DNA from: Legionella waltersii
Lineage (GTDB): Bacteria > Pseudomonadota > Gammaproteobacteria > Legionellales > Legionellaceae
Reading direction: 5' to 3'
DNA length: 64,000 bases
NCBI RefSeq assembly: GCF_001468085.1
Contig: NZ_LNZB01000038.1
Coordinates: forward strand, 25,395 to 89,394
Below, in pieces: positions 27,799 through 35,696 of this stretch (within the stretch, counting starts at the first letter, position 1; each line of letters starts with the position of its first letter). Below the pieces are notes generated by a model. It ran no database searches. It saw only the letters and a list, made by a program, of their open reading frames with translations, and was not told where the DNA came from. The translations under genes and the position numbers were made by a program.

Positions 27799-28217
27799 CC
27801 ACTCCCTCACGGCTGAGGAATCGATTCATTTTTAAAAATGGGGCATTTATACCAAAGATTGGGTGCTTCGCCTAATGGTGCTGCCTTAAGCGGTGTCATT
27901 AGGTTCATCTATCCGGCCTGCATCGGTCCGCTTGCTGACGCGCGCGGCTCGGTTCCTTCTTTGGTGTCTGAATCAAATCCTAGTCACAGCAGGGAGTGAA
28001 CCGAGCCGCGCGCGTTAGCAAGCGGATACGAAACCATCCGCTTTAACGAATGACCCTGCTTAAGGCAGCACCATTAGGCGAAGCGCCGGACCTACGTTTA
28101 CACGGACCATCAGAGAAAAGATTAGTTGGGCACTATAATAGGAGCCGATTCCTCAGCCCTCACGGTCGCGGATTGGATAAATTGTGCTCACCGAGCCGCG
28201 ACCGTGAGGGAGCGGAT
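27799..28217. repeat. Composite palindromic repeat, family B, copy 3
   Basis: Its left 200 bases are nearly identical to copy 2, including TCGACT/TCGATT after CACGGCTGAGGAA, the CGCTTGCTGACGCGCGCGG module and TAGTCACAGCAGGGAGTGAA. The right side adds a second family A arm (ACCGAGCCGCGACCGTGAGG). A degenerate family D hairpin (28243-28271, GGAGACTGATCCC against GGGATCTATCTCC) follows. It fills the gap between the secreted protein gene and the NTF2-like gene. Confidence 0.8.
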
Positions 28218-28316
28218 ATTATTAAGCTCTGGGTAAATGGCAGGAGACTGATCCCAGTGGGATCTATCTCCATTCTCGTGCTATTCCCGTAGCATTTACA
28301 GACAGTATCTACTGAA

Positions 28317-28742
28317 TTAACTCACAGGGAACGAATTATTCTCCGGGTTCCTAAAATCAGGAAACGACGCGTGCATATGAGCAATTTTCCAACTTCCATC
28401 TTCCTCGCCTAAGATAATTGTTCCGCGAAGATGCTCAAAAGTATGCTCGTTGCCCTCAATAGTCACTTTGGCAGTACAAACCGCTGTTGTCCATAAATTA
28501 TCGTTGTTTCCAGGCATATAAGAATTGACCAGAATTTCCCCTTTCTCAGATTGACTCCAATCGCGTTCAAGTTGTTCCTTAATCTCGCTAATGCCAACTC
28601 GGTATTCATCGATGCCTGAACCAAGAACAGTGGCATTCTGTGTAAAAAGGTTAAGTAGATACTTTAAATCTCTGTTTTTATAACCTACACAAAATTGATC
28701 TAAGAGTCTCTTAGCAGAATTTGCTTCTTTGATAATCATCAT
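28317..28742 (-). CDS. NTF2-like (SnoaL/DUF4440-type) domain protein
   Basis: This 141-residue single-domain protein has the cone-shaped NTF2 fold pattern. An N-terminal helix pair is followed by LLNLFTQNATVLGSGIDEYR and IKEQLERDW. The C-terminal strands are HTFEHLRGTIILGEEDGSWK and IAHMHASFP. SnoaL-like domains bind small hydrophobic ligands and include isomerases, hydrolases and non-catalytic sensors; no catalytic dyad can be assigned with confidence. GAGGAGAA precedes the start. It lies 72 bases downstream of a LuxR regulator gene in the same direction, so co-transcription is possible. Confidence 0.78.
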   Translation of the reverse strand: MMIIKEANSAKRLLDQFCVGYKNRDLKYLLNLFTQNATVLGSGIDEYRVGISEIKEQLERDWSQSEKGEILVNSYMPGNNDNLWTTAVCTAKVTIEGNEHTFEHLRGTIILGEEDGSWKIAHMHASFPDFRNPENNSFPVS

Positions 28743-28814
28743 TTCTCCTCACTACGTAAAGTCGGGAGATTTTATCAAGTTCAATGAGTTTGTCTGTCCG
28801 GAGCAAATCCGGAC

Positions 28815-29573
28815 TTATAAATTCATTAGTTCCATTTCGTGGTGAGGATTCAGACCAGTTCTGTGTTTCACTCTCTGGAGATACGTTTCAACCGTTCGGG
28901 GAGATATTTCCAAAATTTGTGCGATTTCTTTAAATGATTTTCCATGAATTAATAGCCTTAAACAGCTTAGCTCTTGAGTTGTCACATAACTTGGTCCCAT
29001 TTTTCCTTTGACGAAGACATTTCCTTGGCTTAGGCACAATTCCTTGTAGTTTGTGTCTCTGTAAGACTCAGGTAACAAGATAGGGTTTTTGTTCATCAGC
29101 TGAATTAAATCATGATTGGCAATTTCAAACTCATTGAAATAATGCTCCATCAATTTCAACTTATTCATGTAGAAAGCACCAGCATTAGCAGGTTCATCGG
29201 GTGTAGCAACAGCGATCATGTCGTAATGGTTTTTCGAACGCTTCACGAAGGTGATTCCATTCCTAATATTGAATTTTTCCCTTGCAAGCTGCACAGGCAT
29301 TTGAGGGAGTTCTTCATCCCAAAGAAACCAGTATGACGATGAGGTTTGGTGATCCTCGGTGTAAGAAGAAAACACAACCGGTGAATTGTCGACATGCTGA
29401 AAATACTCAAGAAGACCAGTGTTATTGGTTAATAAACCGATAGACCCATCATGGTAACATCGTAAATATTGAAAATAATTAAAGCCGTGATTTGTCATAA
29501 ACTCATCACAGACTTCCTGGATTTTGGTTTTCAATGATAAAGTTGGGTGGTCTGAGGCTATTCTAAGACTCAT
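28815..29573 (-). CDS. LuxR-family transcriptional regulator
   Basis: The 252-residue protein has an N-terminal ligand-binding-like domain (about 1-170; FNYFQYLRCYHDGSIGLL, then SSYWFLWDEELPQMPV) and a C-terminal LuxR/GerE helix-turn-helix (about 190-248; LRLLIHGKSFKEIAQILEIS then PRTVETYLQRVKHRTG). The N-terminus resembles autoinducer-binding domains in layout but I do not see the conserved acyl-homoserine-lactone pocket residues. Legionella genomes encode many such orphan LuxR proteins. An inverted repeat directly upstream (29586-29610) may be its own operator. Confidence 0.87.
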   Translation of the reverse strand: MSLRIASDHPTLSLKTKIQEVCDEFMTNHGFNYFQYLRCYHDGSIGLLTNNTGLLEYFQHVDNSPVVFSSYTEDHQTSSSYWFLWDEELPQMPVQLAREKFNIRNGITFVKRSKNHYDMIAVATPDEPANAGAFYMNKLKLMEHYFNEFEIANHDLIQLMNKNPILLPESYRDTNYKELCLSQGNVFVKGKMGPSYVTTQELSCLRLLIHGKSFKEIAQILEISPRTVETYLQRVKHRTGLNPHHEMELMNL

Positions 29574-29585
29574 AATGCTGTAATG

Positions 29586-29610
29586 TATATGCCGATATTA
29601 TGGGCATATA
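29586..29610. promoter_or_regulatory. Operator-like dyad upstream of luxR-type gene
   Basis: TATATGCC and GGCATATA form an 8-bp inverted repeat with a 9-base spacer, 13 bases upstream of the regulator's ATG. Size and position fit a dimeric LuxR-type site and suggest autoregulation; this is inference. Confidence 0.45.
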
Positions 29611-29716
29611 TTAACATATTTAATCTATCTCACCAATTTATGCCTTGTACTTATCCTTGGTTCAGCTTGTTCGCAATGACGAAATTGAGCAAATTACAGT
29701 AAGGTAATTCTAGTCA

Positions 29717-29836
29717 GGACTTACGCAAAACCCCAAGGTCGAGGCAAAAATAGATTTCAATGAGGGAGTTTAGATTGACTAAATGACCGAATTGAAATCT
29801 ATTTTTAGCGAAGAGACTGGGGTTTTGTGTAAGTCC
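29717..29836. repeat. MITE-like element, family C, full copy
   Basis: A 120-base imperfect palindrome begins GGACTTACGCAAAACCCCAA and ends with the complement GGGGTTTTGTGTAAGTCC. Sub-terminal arms AAAAATAGATTTCAAT and ATTGAAATCTATTTTTAG also pair. The centre reads GGGAGTTTAGATTGACTAAA. No ORF is present. Relatives are at 47123 (full), 11270 (short) and 31837 (one end only). Confidence 0.8.
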
Positions 29837-29856
29837 CGATAGTTTTAAGAGTGTTG

Positions 29857-30831
29857 TTAGGGCGAGTTATCTTCAGTAGGGCGGGGATTCTCTGCTGCTG
29901 CTTCTTCTTTGATTGCATTCAACGCTATTATAGAGGATGTTTTCCAATGGAAAAAGCGTGTTGCCCATCCCTGGCCTGTAGCAAGAATGGTATACTCAGG
30001 TTTTGTTTTAAAATCGTCATAAATGTTTTGTATTTCTTTTGCTGATTTACCTGCAATTGCATCTCTAAAGTCACTTAAAATTTTAGTTTTTAATGCATCG
30101 CCTTGTAGGCCCTTGTAGTTCTCTGAAGTAGCTGTGTATTCACCATGGTCACGTCCTGGGCTGTTTGGAGTCGTTGCAAATTTATAGTGTAAGCCTTTAA
30201 TGAGTTTGGTCTTCGCTAAACGTTGATGGGGGTCGGCCTTTAATTGATCCAATTGACTTTGAACAAACTCTCCTTGGCTCATGCTTTTGTTACCTAGTGT
30301 AACCCCACAATAGCGCTGAGTAAACCAATATTTTGAAGTTAATCCTCCAATAGCAAATCCTCCAGACGCATTTGGAATACCTTGAACATCATAGCCTTGC
30401 AATAGATGGTCTTGAATGCTCTTGAGATCTCTATCAATTAGGCTAGCATCGACGATATTTCCAGGACCGTTTTCACCACCGTATAACGAAGTTGCGACAG
30501 GTAGCACTCTAATTCGTCCTGAAAAACTTGGATTTTTCTTGTTATGTTGGTTAATCAGTCGATTCAAGTGAGAAAATACAGCTGCTTGTCCACTACCACT
30601 AATCGTTGGTAGCTTTTCCGGTTTTTTGGTTTCCTGATAGGCCCTATAAAATTGTTCGGCCTGAGTATTATTAGCGGCATAAATTAAACCTATTTTTTTA
30701 TTAGGGTCTTGCTGAAGCGTTTGTATCAGATGATCAAAGATCCTCTTAGCCTGCTCTTCAGCCGATTCACTGCCACGACGCTTTAAATACTCTTCAGTAG
30801 ACAACTTACCTTTCATTACTGCATCCCACAT
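29857..30831 (-). CDS. Hypothetical protein, effector candidate
   Basis: The 324-residue soluble protein lacks a signal peptide. It contains IFDHLIQTLQQDPNKKIGLI, then RIRVLPVATSLYGGENGPGN and a Gly/Ser-rich stretch NASGGFAIGGLTSKYW. The C-terminus is Ala/Glu/Pro-rich (AIKEEAAAENPRPTEDNSP), the acidic tail style often seen in Dot/Icm substrates. No enzyme family is recognised. No Shine-Dalgarno is visible before ATG 30831; a TTG one codon upstream is in frame. A small gene lies 84 bases upstream in the same direction, with a hairpin (30862-30883) between them. Confidence 0.6.
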   Translation of the reverse strand: MWDAVMKGKLSTEEYLKRRGSESAEEQAKRIFDHLIQTLQQDPNKKIGLIYAANNTQAEQFYRAYQETKKPEKLPTISGSGQAAVFSHLNRLINQHNKKNPSFSGRIRVLPVATSLYGGENGPGNIVDASLIDRDLKSIQDHLLQGYDVQGIPNASGGFAIGGLTSKYWFTQRYCGVTLGNKSMSQGEFVQSQLDQLKADPHQRLAKTKLIKGLHYKFATTPNSPGRDHGEYTATSENYKGLQGDALKTKILSDFRDAIAGKSAKEIQNIYDDFKTKPEYTILATGQGWATRFFHWKTSSIIALNAIKEEAAAENPRPTEDNSP

Positions 30832-30915
30832 CAATTTGATTTAATTATAACCAAATTGTTTGGGGATTTCATTATCAATCCCCTTCTTATTTTGAGAAGT
30901 AAACCTTGTTATGTT

Positions 30916-31188
30916 TTAAATCTGGGCTAGGTGTTGTTTGACAAACGCCAGCAGTTGGTCAATTGTAAGCTCTCGAGCTTGTTTATCCTCAGGAAATTGG
31001 CGATAGATTACATTAGTAAGAAAAGCGGCTAAAGCCTGGTTAACGATTTTTCCTTTACGTAAAGGTTGAGGAAGCTTTTGAACTGATTCCGATAAAGATT
31101 GGAAGAGTTGTTGTCCAATGGTGTTCATTGCTTGGTTGAGTTCTTCTTGAGAAGGTGTTGCTACTGATTCAATGTTTTCATTACTCAT
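30916..31188 (-). CDS. Small soluble helical protein
   Basis: The 90-residue protein starts MSNENIESVATPSQEEL after a good AGGATC site. It is predicted almost fully helical (NTIGQQLFQSLSESVQKL, then QALAAFLTNVIYRQF and IDQLLAFVKQHL). Small helical proteins immediately upstream of effector candidates can be secretion chaperones, but no such relation is shown here. The downstream neighbour starts 84 bases beyond its stop codon. The function is unknown. Confidence 0.6.
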   Translation of the reverse strand: MSNENIESVATPSQEELNQAMNTIGQQLFQSLSESVQKLPQPLRKGKIVNQALAAFLTNVIYRQFPEDKQARELTIDQLLAFVKQHLAQI

Positions 31189-31264
31189 TTATAGATCCTA
31201 GGATTCAATTAATGCCGTGAACGCTATCTTATTTAAATAGGGTTGTCAATTTTCGCTTTAGCTC

Positions 31265-31741
31265 CTATCGGCCTAAAATCCGATTAATCAGAGTAAGAGC
31301 TTGTTTCTCACAAAAGGTGGCATCGAGCTCCGGGGTGGTTTCACAATTGATGTTATGGCAATACTCTTGGGAGGCTAGAGCATTAATGCAACTACTTATG
31401 TTGGTTTGTATTAAAGAGATGGTTTCGCCAAGTTGTTGATCGTGATCGTGATTTGTAACCCCTTTGTATTGAACAACTAAATCTGCCAAACCTTTTAACA
31501 CGGCTTGTCTTGCTTCAGCATGTTCCTGTCTAAGCCTACAGAGTTCTTTAGCTGCATCATGCGTATCATTATCAGTAAATACGTCATTCAAATCGGTTAT
31601 ACATTGATCGAGCTTCAACCGGATCTCTTCCTTATCAGCGGGAATAATTGGATTGTCAGGGCCATTGTAGGCGCTGCCTTCAGCGAAGGAAAAAGAACTA
31701 AAACATAAGATTATCAAAAAAGCGAAGAGTTGGTTTTTCAT
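31265..31741 (-). CDS. Small secreted helical protein, unknown function
   Basis: The 158-residue protein has a signal peptide (MKNQLFAFLIILCFSSFSFA) and a mature helical part with six cysteines (LDQCITDLND, KELCRLRQEH, SSCINALASQEYCHNINCE, ATFCEKQAL). The Cys spacing suggests internal disulfides in an extracytoplasmic compartment. TTAGGAAATAGGT supports the start. No family is recognised. Confidence 0.68.
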   Translation of the reverse strand: MKNQLFAFLIILCFSSFSFAEGSAYNGPDNPIIPADKEEIRLKLDQCITDLNDVFTDNDTHDAAKELCRLRQEHAEARQAVLKGLADLVVQYKGVTNHDHDQQLGETISLIQTNISSCINALASQEYCHNINCETTPELDATFCEKQALTLINRILGR

Positions 31742-31836
31742 ACCTATTTCCTAAAGATGGTTGTTCCTTACCTACATTAAATAGTAGACGAAATCTTTGT
31801 AAGCTTCACTTTTGAGGTAACTATCAGAAAATGAAG

Positions 31837-31866
31837 CCTTGACCTTGGGGTTTTCGTAAGTCGTCC
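31837..31866. repeat. Family C repeat, single end
   Basis: CCTTGACCTTGGGGTTTTCGTAAGTC matches one terminus of the family C elements; no opposite end is present. It abuts the 3' end of the P450 remnant. Confidence 0.5.
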
Positions 31867-31870
31867 ATGA

Positions 31871-32480
31871 TTACGGCTGCGTCTCCACCAGGGCTACAAT
31901 TTTATCCTCGCAATGTGTTGAAATTTTTTTCAATCCCAATGTCTCAAAGTCAGAAAATGAAAGACTATGATGTTTTCTTATCGAGGGGATTTGGTCGCTA
32001 AAATTCAAGTGACGGAAATTTCCCGCCAAACGTTCAAACACTTCATGCATTTCAATTCGTGCTAATTTTGCGCCCAAACAAAAAAGGCTGCCATACCCAT
32101 AACTAAAATGTGTATAAGTTATTGCACATTTGATCAGTTGTCGTCACTTGTCCTGCAACCAGCATCATAATCGCTTGCGATATAATTTCATCGTCCGACA
32201 AATTGAAATGGTTCTGGTGGAGCAATAAAGTACTGAGAAAATCAGTTCCAGGTTTTGACCTTCTCTCTGCAATGAGATTGGCAAAATATTGATAAAGTTG
32301 TTTTGCACTATGATTGACCTTGATTCCGTCCTCATCATAATACGTTGTTGACCCTCCAAAAAATGGGGTCATGTTATTTATTGGACCACTCATAAAAATC
32401 CATGCGATCTGATTCAGGAATTGCAAAAAATTCAGCTAAAGTTGTAGAGGGAATCGTTTCGGCCAGCTCAGAGGCGCGGT
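31871..32480 (-). pseudogene. Degraded cytochrome P450
   Basis: Three pieces of one P450 are readable in order. The N-terminal piece is IPSTTLAEFFAIPESDRMDF then YEWSN. After a frameshift near 32380 comes MTPFFGGSTTYYDEDGIKV through SDDEIISQAIMMLVAGQVTT, the I-helix with its Gly-x-x-Thr. After a deletion and another frame change comes FSYGYGSLFCLGAKLARIEM, the haem loop with the ligand Cys, and the C-terminal strands. The K-helix Glu-x-x-Arg region is missing. The gene starts next to a degenerate family A repeat (32456-32526) and ends at a family C repeat end. It cannot encode a working P450. Confidence 0.85.
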
Positions 32481-32526
32481 TCAGATAGCACGAAACAAGA
32501 CCGAGCCGAGACCGTGATGAAGTGGA
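32456..32526. repeat. Family A palindrome, degenerate
   Basis: ACCGAGCCGAGACCGTGATG is a mutated arm of the family A repeat; the partner arm (CAGCTCAGAGGCGCGGTTCA) is heavily diverged. It lies between the P450 remnant and the MFS gene. Confidence 0.4.
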
Positions 32527-32534
32527 TGGCGAAT

Positions 32535-33788
32535 TTAGCTCGATACCCTTCGCCTCATCAACCACACACTAGCAAGAGTGATTGCTCCACAAGCAATCAT
32601 ATAAAAAGCAGGTGCTTCTACTAACCCAAACCATTTAATTAAACCAGTAAATGCTAATGGAGCAATACCTCCAAATAAGGCAATTCCTAAACTATAACTT
32701 AATCCTACTCCAGAATAGCGCAACGGCGCAGGAAAGGATTTAGCAAGAAGTGCCACGTAACTGCCATTGACCATAGCGCCAAACAGTGTAAAACCAGTTA
32801 CAAACACCCAAATAAAGGATTCTCCAAACACAGATAACTTGTAAAATAATACGTAGCTCACAAGCAATAAACTGGTGGCTCCGAAAGTGACTAGCTTTTC
32901 TCGAGATACTAAATCTGATATCCATCCAAAGAATGAAGTCAGTAGGGCGAAGCTTAAAAAGCTCATGAAGTTAATCCAATAGGTGTGGGTAATGTCCATT
33001 TTTAGCACACTGGTTAGATAAGTAGGTAAATAAAGAAGTAGAGAAATAATGGATGCAGGTACTGCGGTAAGTAAAAAACTGATTACTAATTTTTTTCGGG
33101 ATGATTGCAGTAATTTTAAAATTGGAACGCGGTGTATTTGTTGCTCCTTCTGCATAGCTAGGAAAGTTGGAGTTTCAATGGCATTCCTACGAATGACGTA
33201 GCTAATTATTCCAAGTAAAAAGCCAAGTATGAAAGGAACTCTCCAACCCCAGTCCATCATTTGCTGGTGATCCAGTAACGTAGTTAACAATAATCCAACA
33301 GCTGCACCAAGGGTATTCCCAAGAGTGATGCACATAAACACAATACCTATTGAAAAACCTTGCTTATTTTCTGGGACATGTTCCAAGGTAAAAATGGCTG
33401 CTCCAGGTATCTCTCCACCTACAGAAAATCCTTGCATTAATCTCAGTCCAATTAAAAGAATTGGAGAAGTCATTCCAATGGATTGGTAGCTTGGTAAGCA
33501 CCCCATCAATAAAGTTGCAATCGCCATCAAAAATACAGCCAGTGCAAACGCTGATTTACGTCCCAATCTATCACCCAGGTGACCAAAAAAAATTCCACCA
33601 AGGGGGCGTGCCAAATAGCCTAAAGCAAAAACCGCAAAGGTGTTGATTAATCCTATCAGTTGATTCGTATTGGTAAAAAAATGATAGCTGATAAAGGGGG
33701 CGAAAAGAGCATAGATGGTGAAATCATAAAATTCTAGAGTACCACCTAAGGCAGTTAATTTCACAATAGTAAATTGATCTTTGGTCAT
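32535..33788 (-). CDS. MFS transporter, metabolite:H+ symporter (ProP-like)
   Basis: The 417-residue protein has 12 membrane helices and ends RRRVSS. FGHLGDRLGRKSAFALAVFL is the MFS loop 2-3 motif. GGTLEFYDFTIYALFAPF at the N-terminus and LMQGFSVGGEIPGAAIFTLE identify the metabolite:H+ symporter family of proline/betaine, ketoglutarate and shikimate transporters. The substrate is not inferable. It is a single gene, with no clear Shine-Dalgarno before the ATG. Confidence 0.85.
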   Translation of the reverse strand: MTKDQFTIVKLTALGGTLEFYDFTIYALFAPFISYHFFTNTNQLIGLINTFAVFALGYLARPLGGIFFGHLGDRLGRKSAFALAVFLMAIATLLMGCLPSYQSIGMTSPILLIGLRLMQGFSVGGEIPGAAIFTLEHVPENKQGFSIGIVFMCITLGNTLGAAVGLLLTTLLDHQQMMDWGWRVPFILGFLLGIISYVIRRNAIETPTFLAMQKEQQIHRVPILKLLQSSRKKLVISFLLTAVPASIISLLLYLPTYLTSVLKMDITHTYWINFMSFLSFALLTSFFGWISDLVSREKLVTFGATSLLLVSYVLFYKLSVFGESFIWVFVTGFTLFGAMVNGSYVALLAKSFPAPLRYSGVGLSYSLGIALFGGIAPLAFTGLIKWFGLVEAPAFYMIACGAITLASVWLMRRRVSS

Positions 33789-33860
33789 GGTTAAAGAATA
33801 TATGCGTTAATTTTGCACTTAATATATCATAACATGTACATTTTTGACCTATCCACGATT

Positions 33861-34307
33861 TTAGGTTGCAGAAGGTCTATCTCCTATGTGCCTACGATTT
33901 TCTCGTTGCTCACTTTGCTGGACAAGTACTTCTGCTATTCTCGCTTCGGAAAGAGGGGTTACTTGATACCAGAAGGTACCATACCTGGTCTCGGGCGATT
34001 TTCCTGGGTGAAACTCTTTGCCATTGACCAAGATGGGTTTCACCTTTGTAAAGTACTTACCATTATGATCAGGAACATATTTAAGGAACTCTTTATCTAT
34101 GTAGGGTGGTTTATGTCTATAAATTGTGAAGTCGGGTAAATCGATTACCTTTTTTCTACCTTTATTGTTTTGCAGAGCGTCTTTAACCAAGTCCTGAATA
34201 TTAATTTGAGGTAATTTATCATTAGGATCAATAAAAAAGTCGACGGTTTGCTCTCCATCCGTAATCTGTTTGAACTGCATTCCTTTTGGGATACTTAAAA
34301 AAATCAT
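33861..34307 (-). CDS. Hypothetical protein
   Basis: The 148-residue soluble protein starts MIFLSIPKGMQFKQITDGEQ after a strong GGAGG site. It is mixed alpha/beta with many Pro and Lys residues (PDFTIYRHKPPYIDKEFLKY) and a basic, Arg-rich end (EQRENRRHIGDRPSAT). There is no signal peptide or membrane span. No family is recognised. It is divergent from the adenosylhomocysteinase-like gene. Confidence 0.62.
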   Translation of the reverse strand: MIFLSIPKGMQFKQITDGEQTVDFFIDPNDKLPQINIQDLVKDALQNNKGRKKVIDLPDFTIYRHKPPYIDKEFLKYVPDHNGKYFTKVKPILVNGKEFHPGKSPETRYGTFWYQVTPLSEARIAEVLVQQSEQRENRRHIGDRPSAT

Positions 34308-34512
34308 ACAACCTCCCTAGACTAATTTGAAACTTATTCTCCAATCAAAATCATTGATCATTCCTAATGTAGGGTGATCCATATTAAGGCATAAGTCAAT
34401 CGTTTTAAAGGGGGGGAGTTGGAGTGGTTTTGGTTGGATCTATCCTGGCGTTGCCCTAGATGTAATTATGATTTATCCTGATGTCTCTGTCTAAAACTAA
34501 CACGTGAATCAA

Positions 34513-35601
34513 ATGGATGTTCAAACAAAATTAATGCAATTAATTCAATTCAATGAAGACGTATTCAAAGATTCTAAAGTGATGATGTTAAATAGTCTTC
34601 GTGAACTTTGGTTGAAAACGCAAGCTCTTAAAGGCATTCGAATATTGCATAACATACCTCTGACCTATGAAACTTTGGTGAAACTTGAATCGCTTCAAGC
34701 TAGCGGTGCCGATCTCACTGTTACACATACTAAATTTATCCCCGTGTCTCCTAAGTCTAAGATTATTGATTTGCTTCATAAGTTAGGAATCACCTACATT
34801 GAACATCACAAAGACATACAGGGTGAGTTTGATGTTGCATTGGATTGTTGCGCTGAAGTATTAGAAATGAATAATGTCCAGATTAAAAAGGGTGTTGTAG
34901 AGCTAACGCAATCTGGTGGAAACATTTATCAAGAGGCCAATACCTCTTTTCCAGTAATTAATGTAGACGATTCACATCTAAAGAAACTAGAAGGTATGTA
35001 TGGTACTGGCGAAGCTTTTGTTAGAGCTTTTAAGGAATTAACTGGAGAGTCGATTGAAAACAAGCGTTTCATCGTATTTGGTTTTGGCAAGGTTGGGAAA
35101 GGTATCGTTAAGTATCTCGCAAAAGAAACCAACAACATTGTGGTTGTTGATTCTTCTGAAGACATGCTAAAAGTTGCAAAGCAAATGGGCTATGAAACGG
35201 TCTTTTTTTCGGATGATGAAAAATTAAAAAAATTTTGTAGGGAAGCATTCTGTCTAGTGACAGCTACTGGACAAAAGCACGTATTATCGGAAATTTTGAA
35301 TAATGATGATTGTACTCATGCTTATGTTGCTAATATGGGGGCTTCTGATGAAATTGGCCCTGCAATTAATCATAAACGCGTGCTGTGCAATAAGACACCC
35401 ATTAATTTCTCCTTGGCACATCCAACGCGTATTCATTTTTTAGATCCTGTTTTTTATGCTCACAATTTAGGTGCTCAAATTCTGCTGGAAAACAATTTAT
35501 CTCCAGGTTGTCATGCTTATCCCTCATATTTAGATGATTTGATCATCAAATTATGGAATAAGGACAATCCAATCGATATCAATGATATTTATGCCTCTTG
35601 A
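34513..35601 (+). CDS. Divergent adenosylhomocysteinase-like NAD-binding protein
   Basis: The 362-residue protein follows the S-adenosylhomocysteine hydrolase layout. A substrate-domain half includes FPVINVDDSHLKKLEGMYGT, comparable to AINVNDSVTKSKFDNLYG in true enzymes. A Rossmann NAD domain follows (RFIVFGFGKVGKGIVKYLAK). A C-terminal segment, FSLAHPTRIHFLDPVFYAHN, precedes the end. It is about 70 residues shorter than usual, and the catalytic Lys/Asp-Asn region (KSKFDN) is changed to KK-LEG. It may therefore be a paralogue with another substrate or only a binding role. ATG 34513 is used; an in-frame GTG lies at 34504. Confidence 0.72.
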   Translation: MDVQTKLMQLIQFNEDVFKDSKVMMLNSLRELWLKTQALKGIRILHNIPLTYETLVKLESLQASGADLTVTHTKFIPVSPKSKIIDLLHKLGITYIEHHKDIQGEFDVALDCCAEVLEMNNVQIKKGVVELTQSGGNIYQEANTSFPVINVDDSHLKKLEGMYGTGEAFVRAFKELTGESIENKRFIVFGFGKVGKGIVKYLAKETNNIVVVDSSEDMLKVAKQMGYETVFFSDDEKLKKFCREAFCLVTATGQKHVLSEILNNDDCTHAYVANMGASDEIGPAINHKRVLCNKTPINFSLAHPTRIHFLDPVFYAHNLGAQILLENNLSPGCHAYPSYLDDLIIKLWNKDNPIDINDIYAS

Positions 35602-35642
35602 TCTTATATTAGTAGCCTGGGTATTGGTGCGACGATCTTTAA

Positions 35643-35669
35643 CCTAGATGTTTCCGAGCTCCATCTAGG
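35643..35669 (+). terminator. Terminator hairpin
   Basis: CCTAGATG and CATCTAGG form an 8-bp stem around an 11-base loop, 41 bases after the stop codon of the adenosylhomocysteinase-like gene, and are followed by a T-rich stretch (TTCATTTTTCTT). Confidence 0.6.
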
Positions 35670-35696
35670 CTAATTCATTTTTCTTACAGTTCACTG

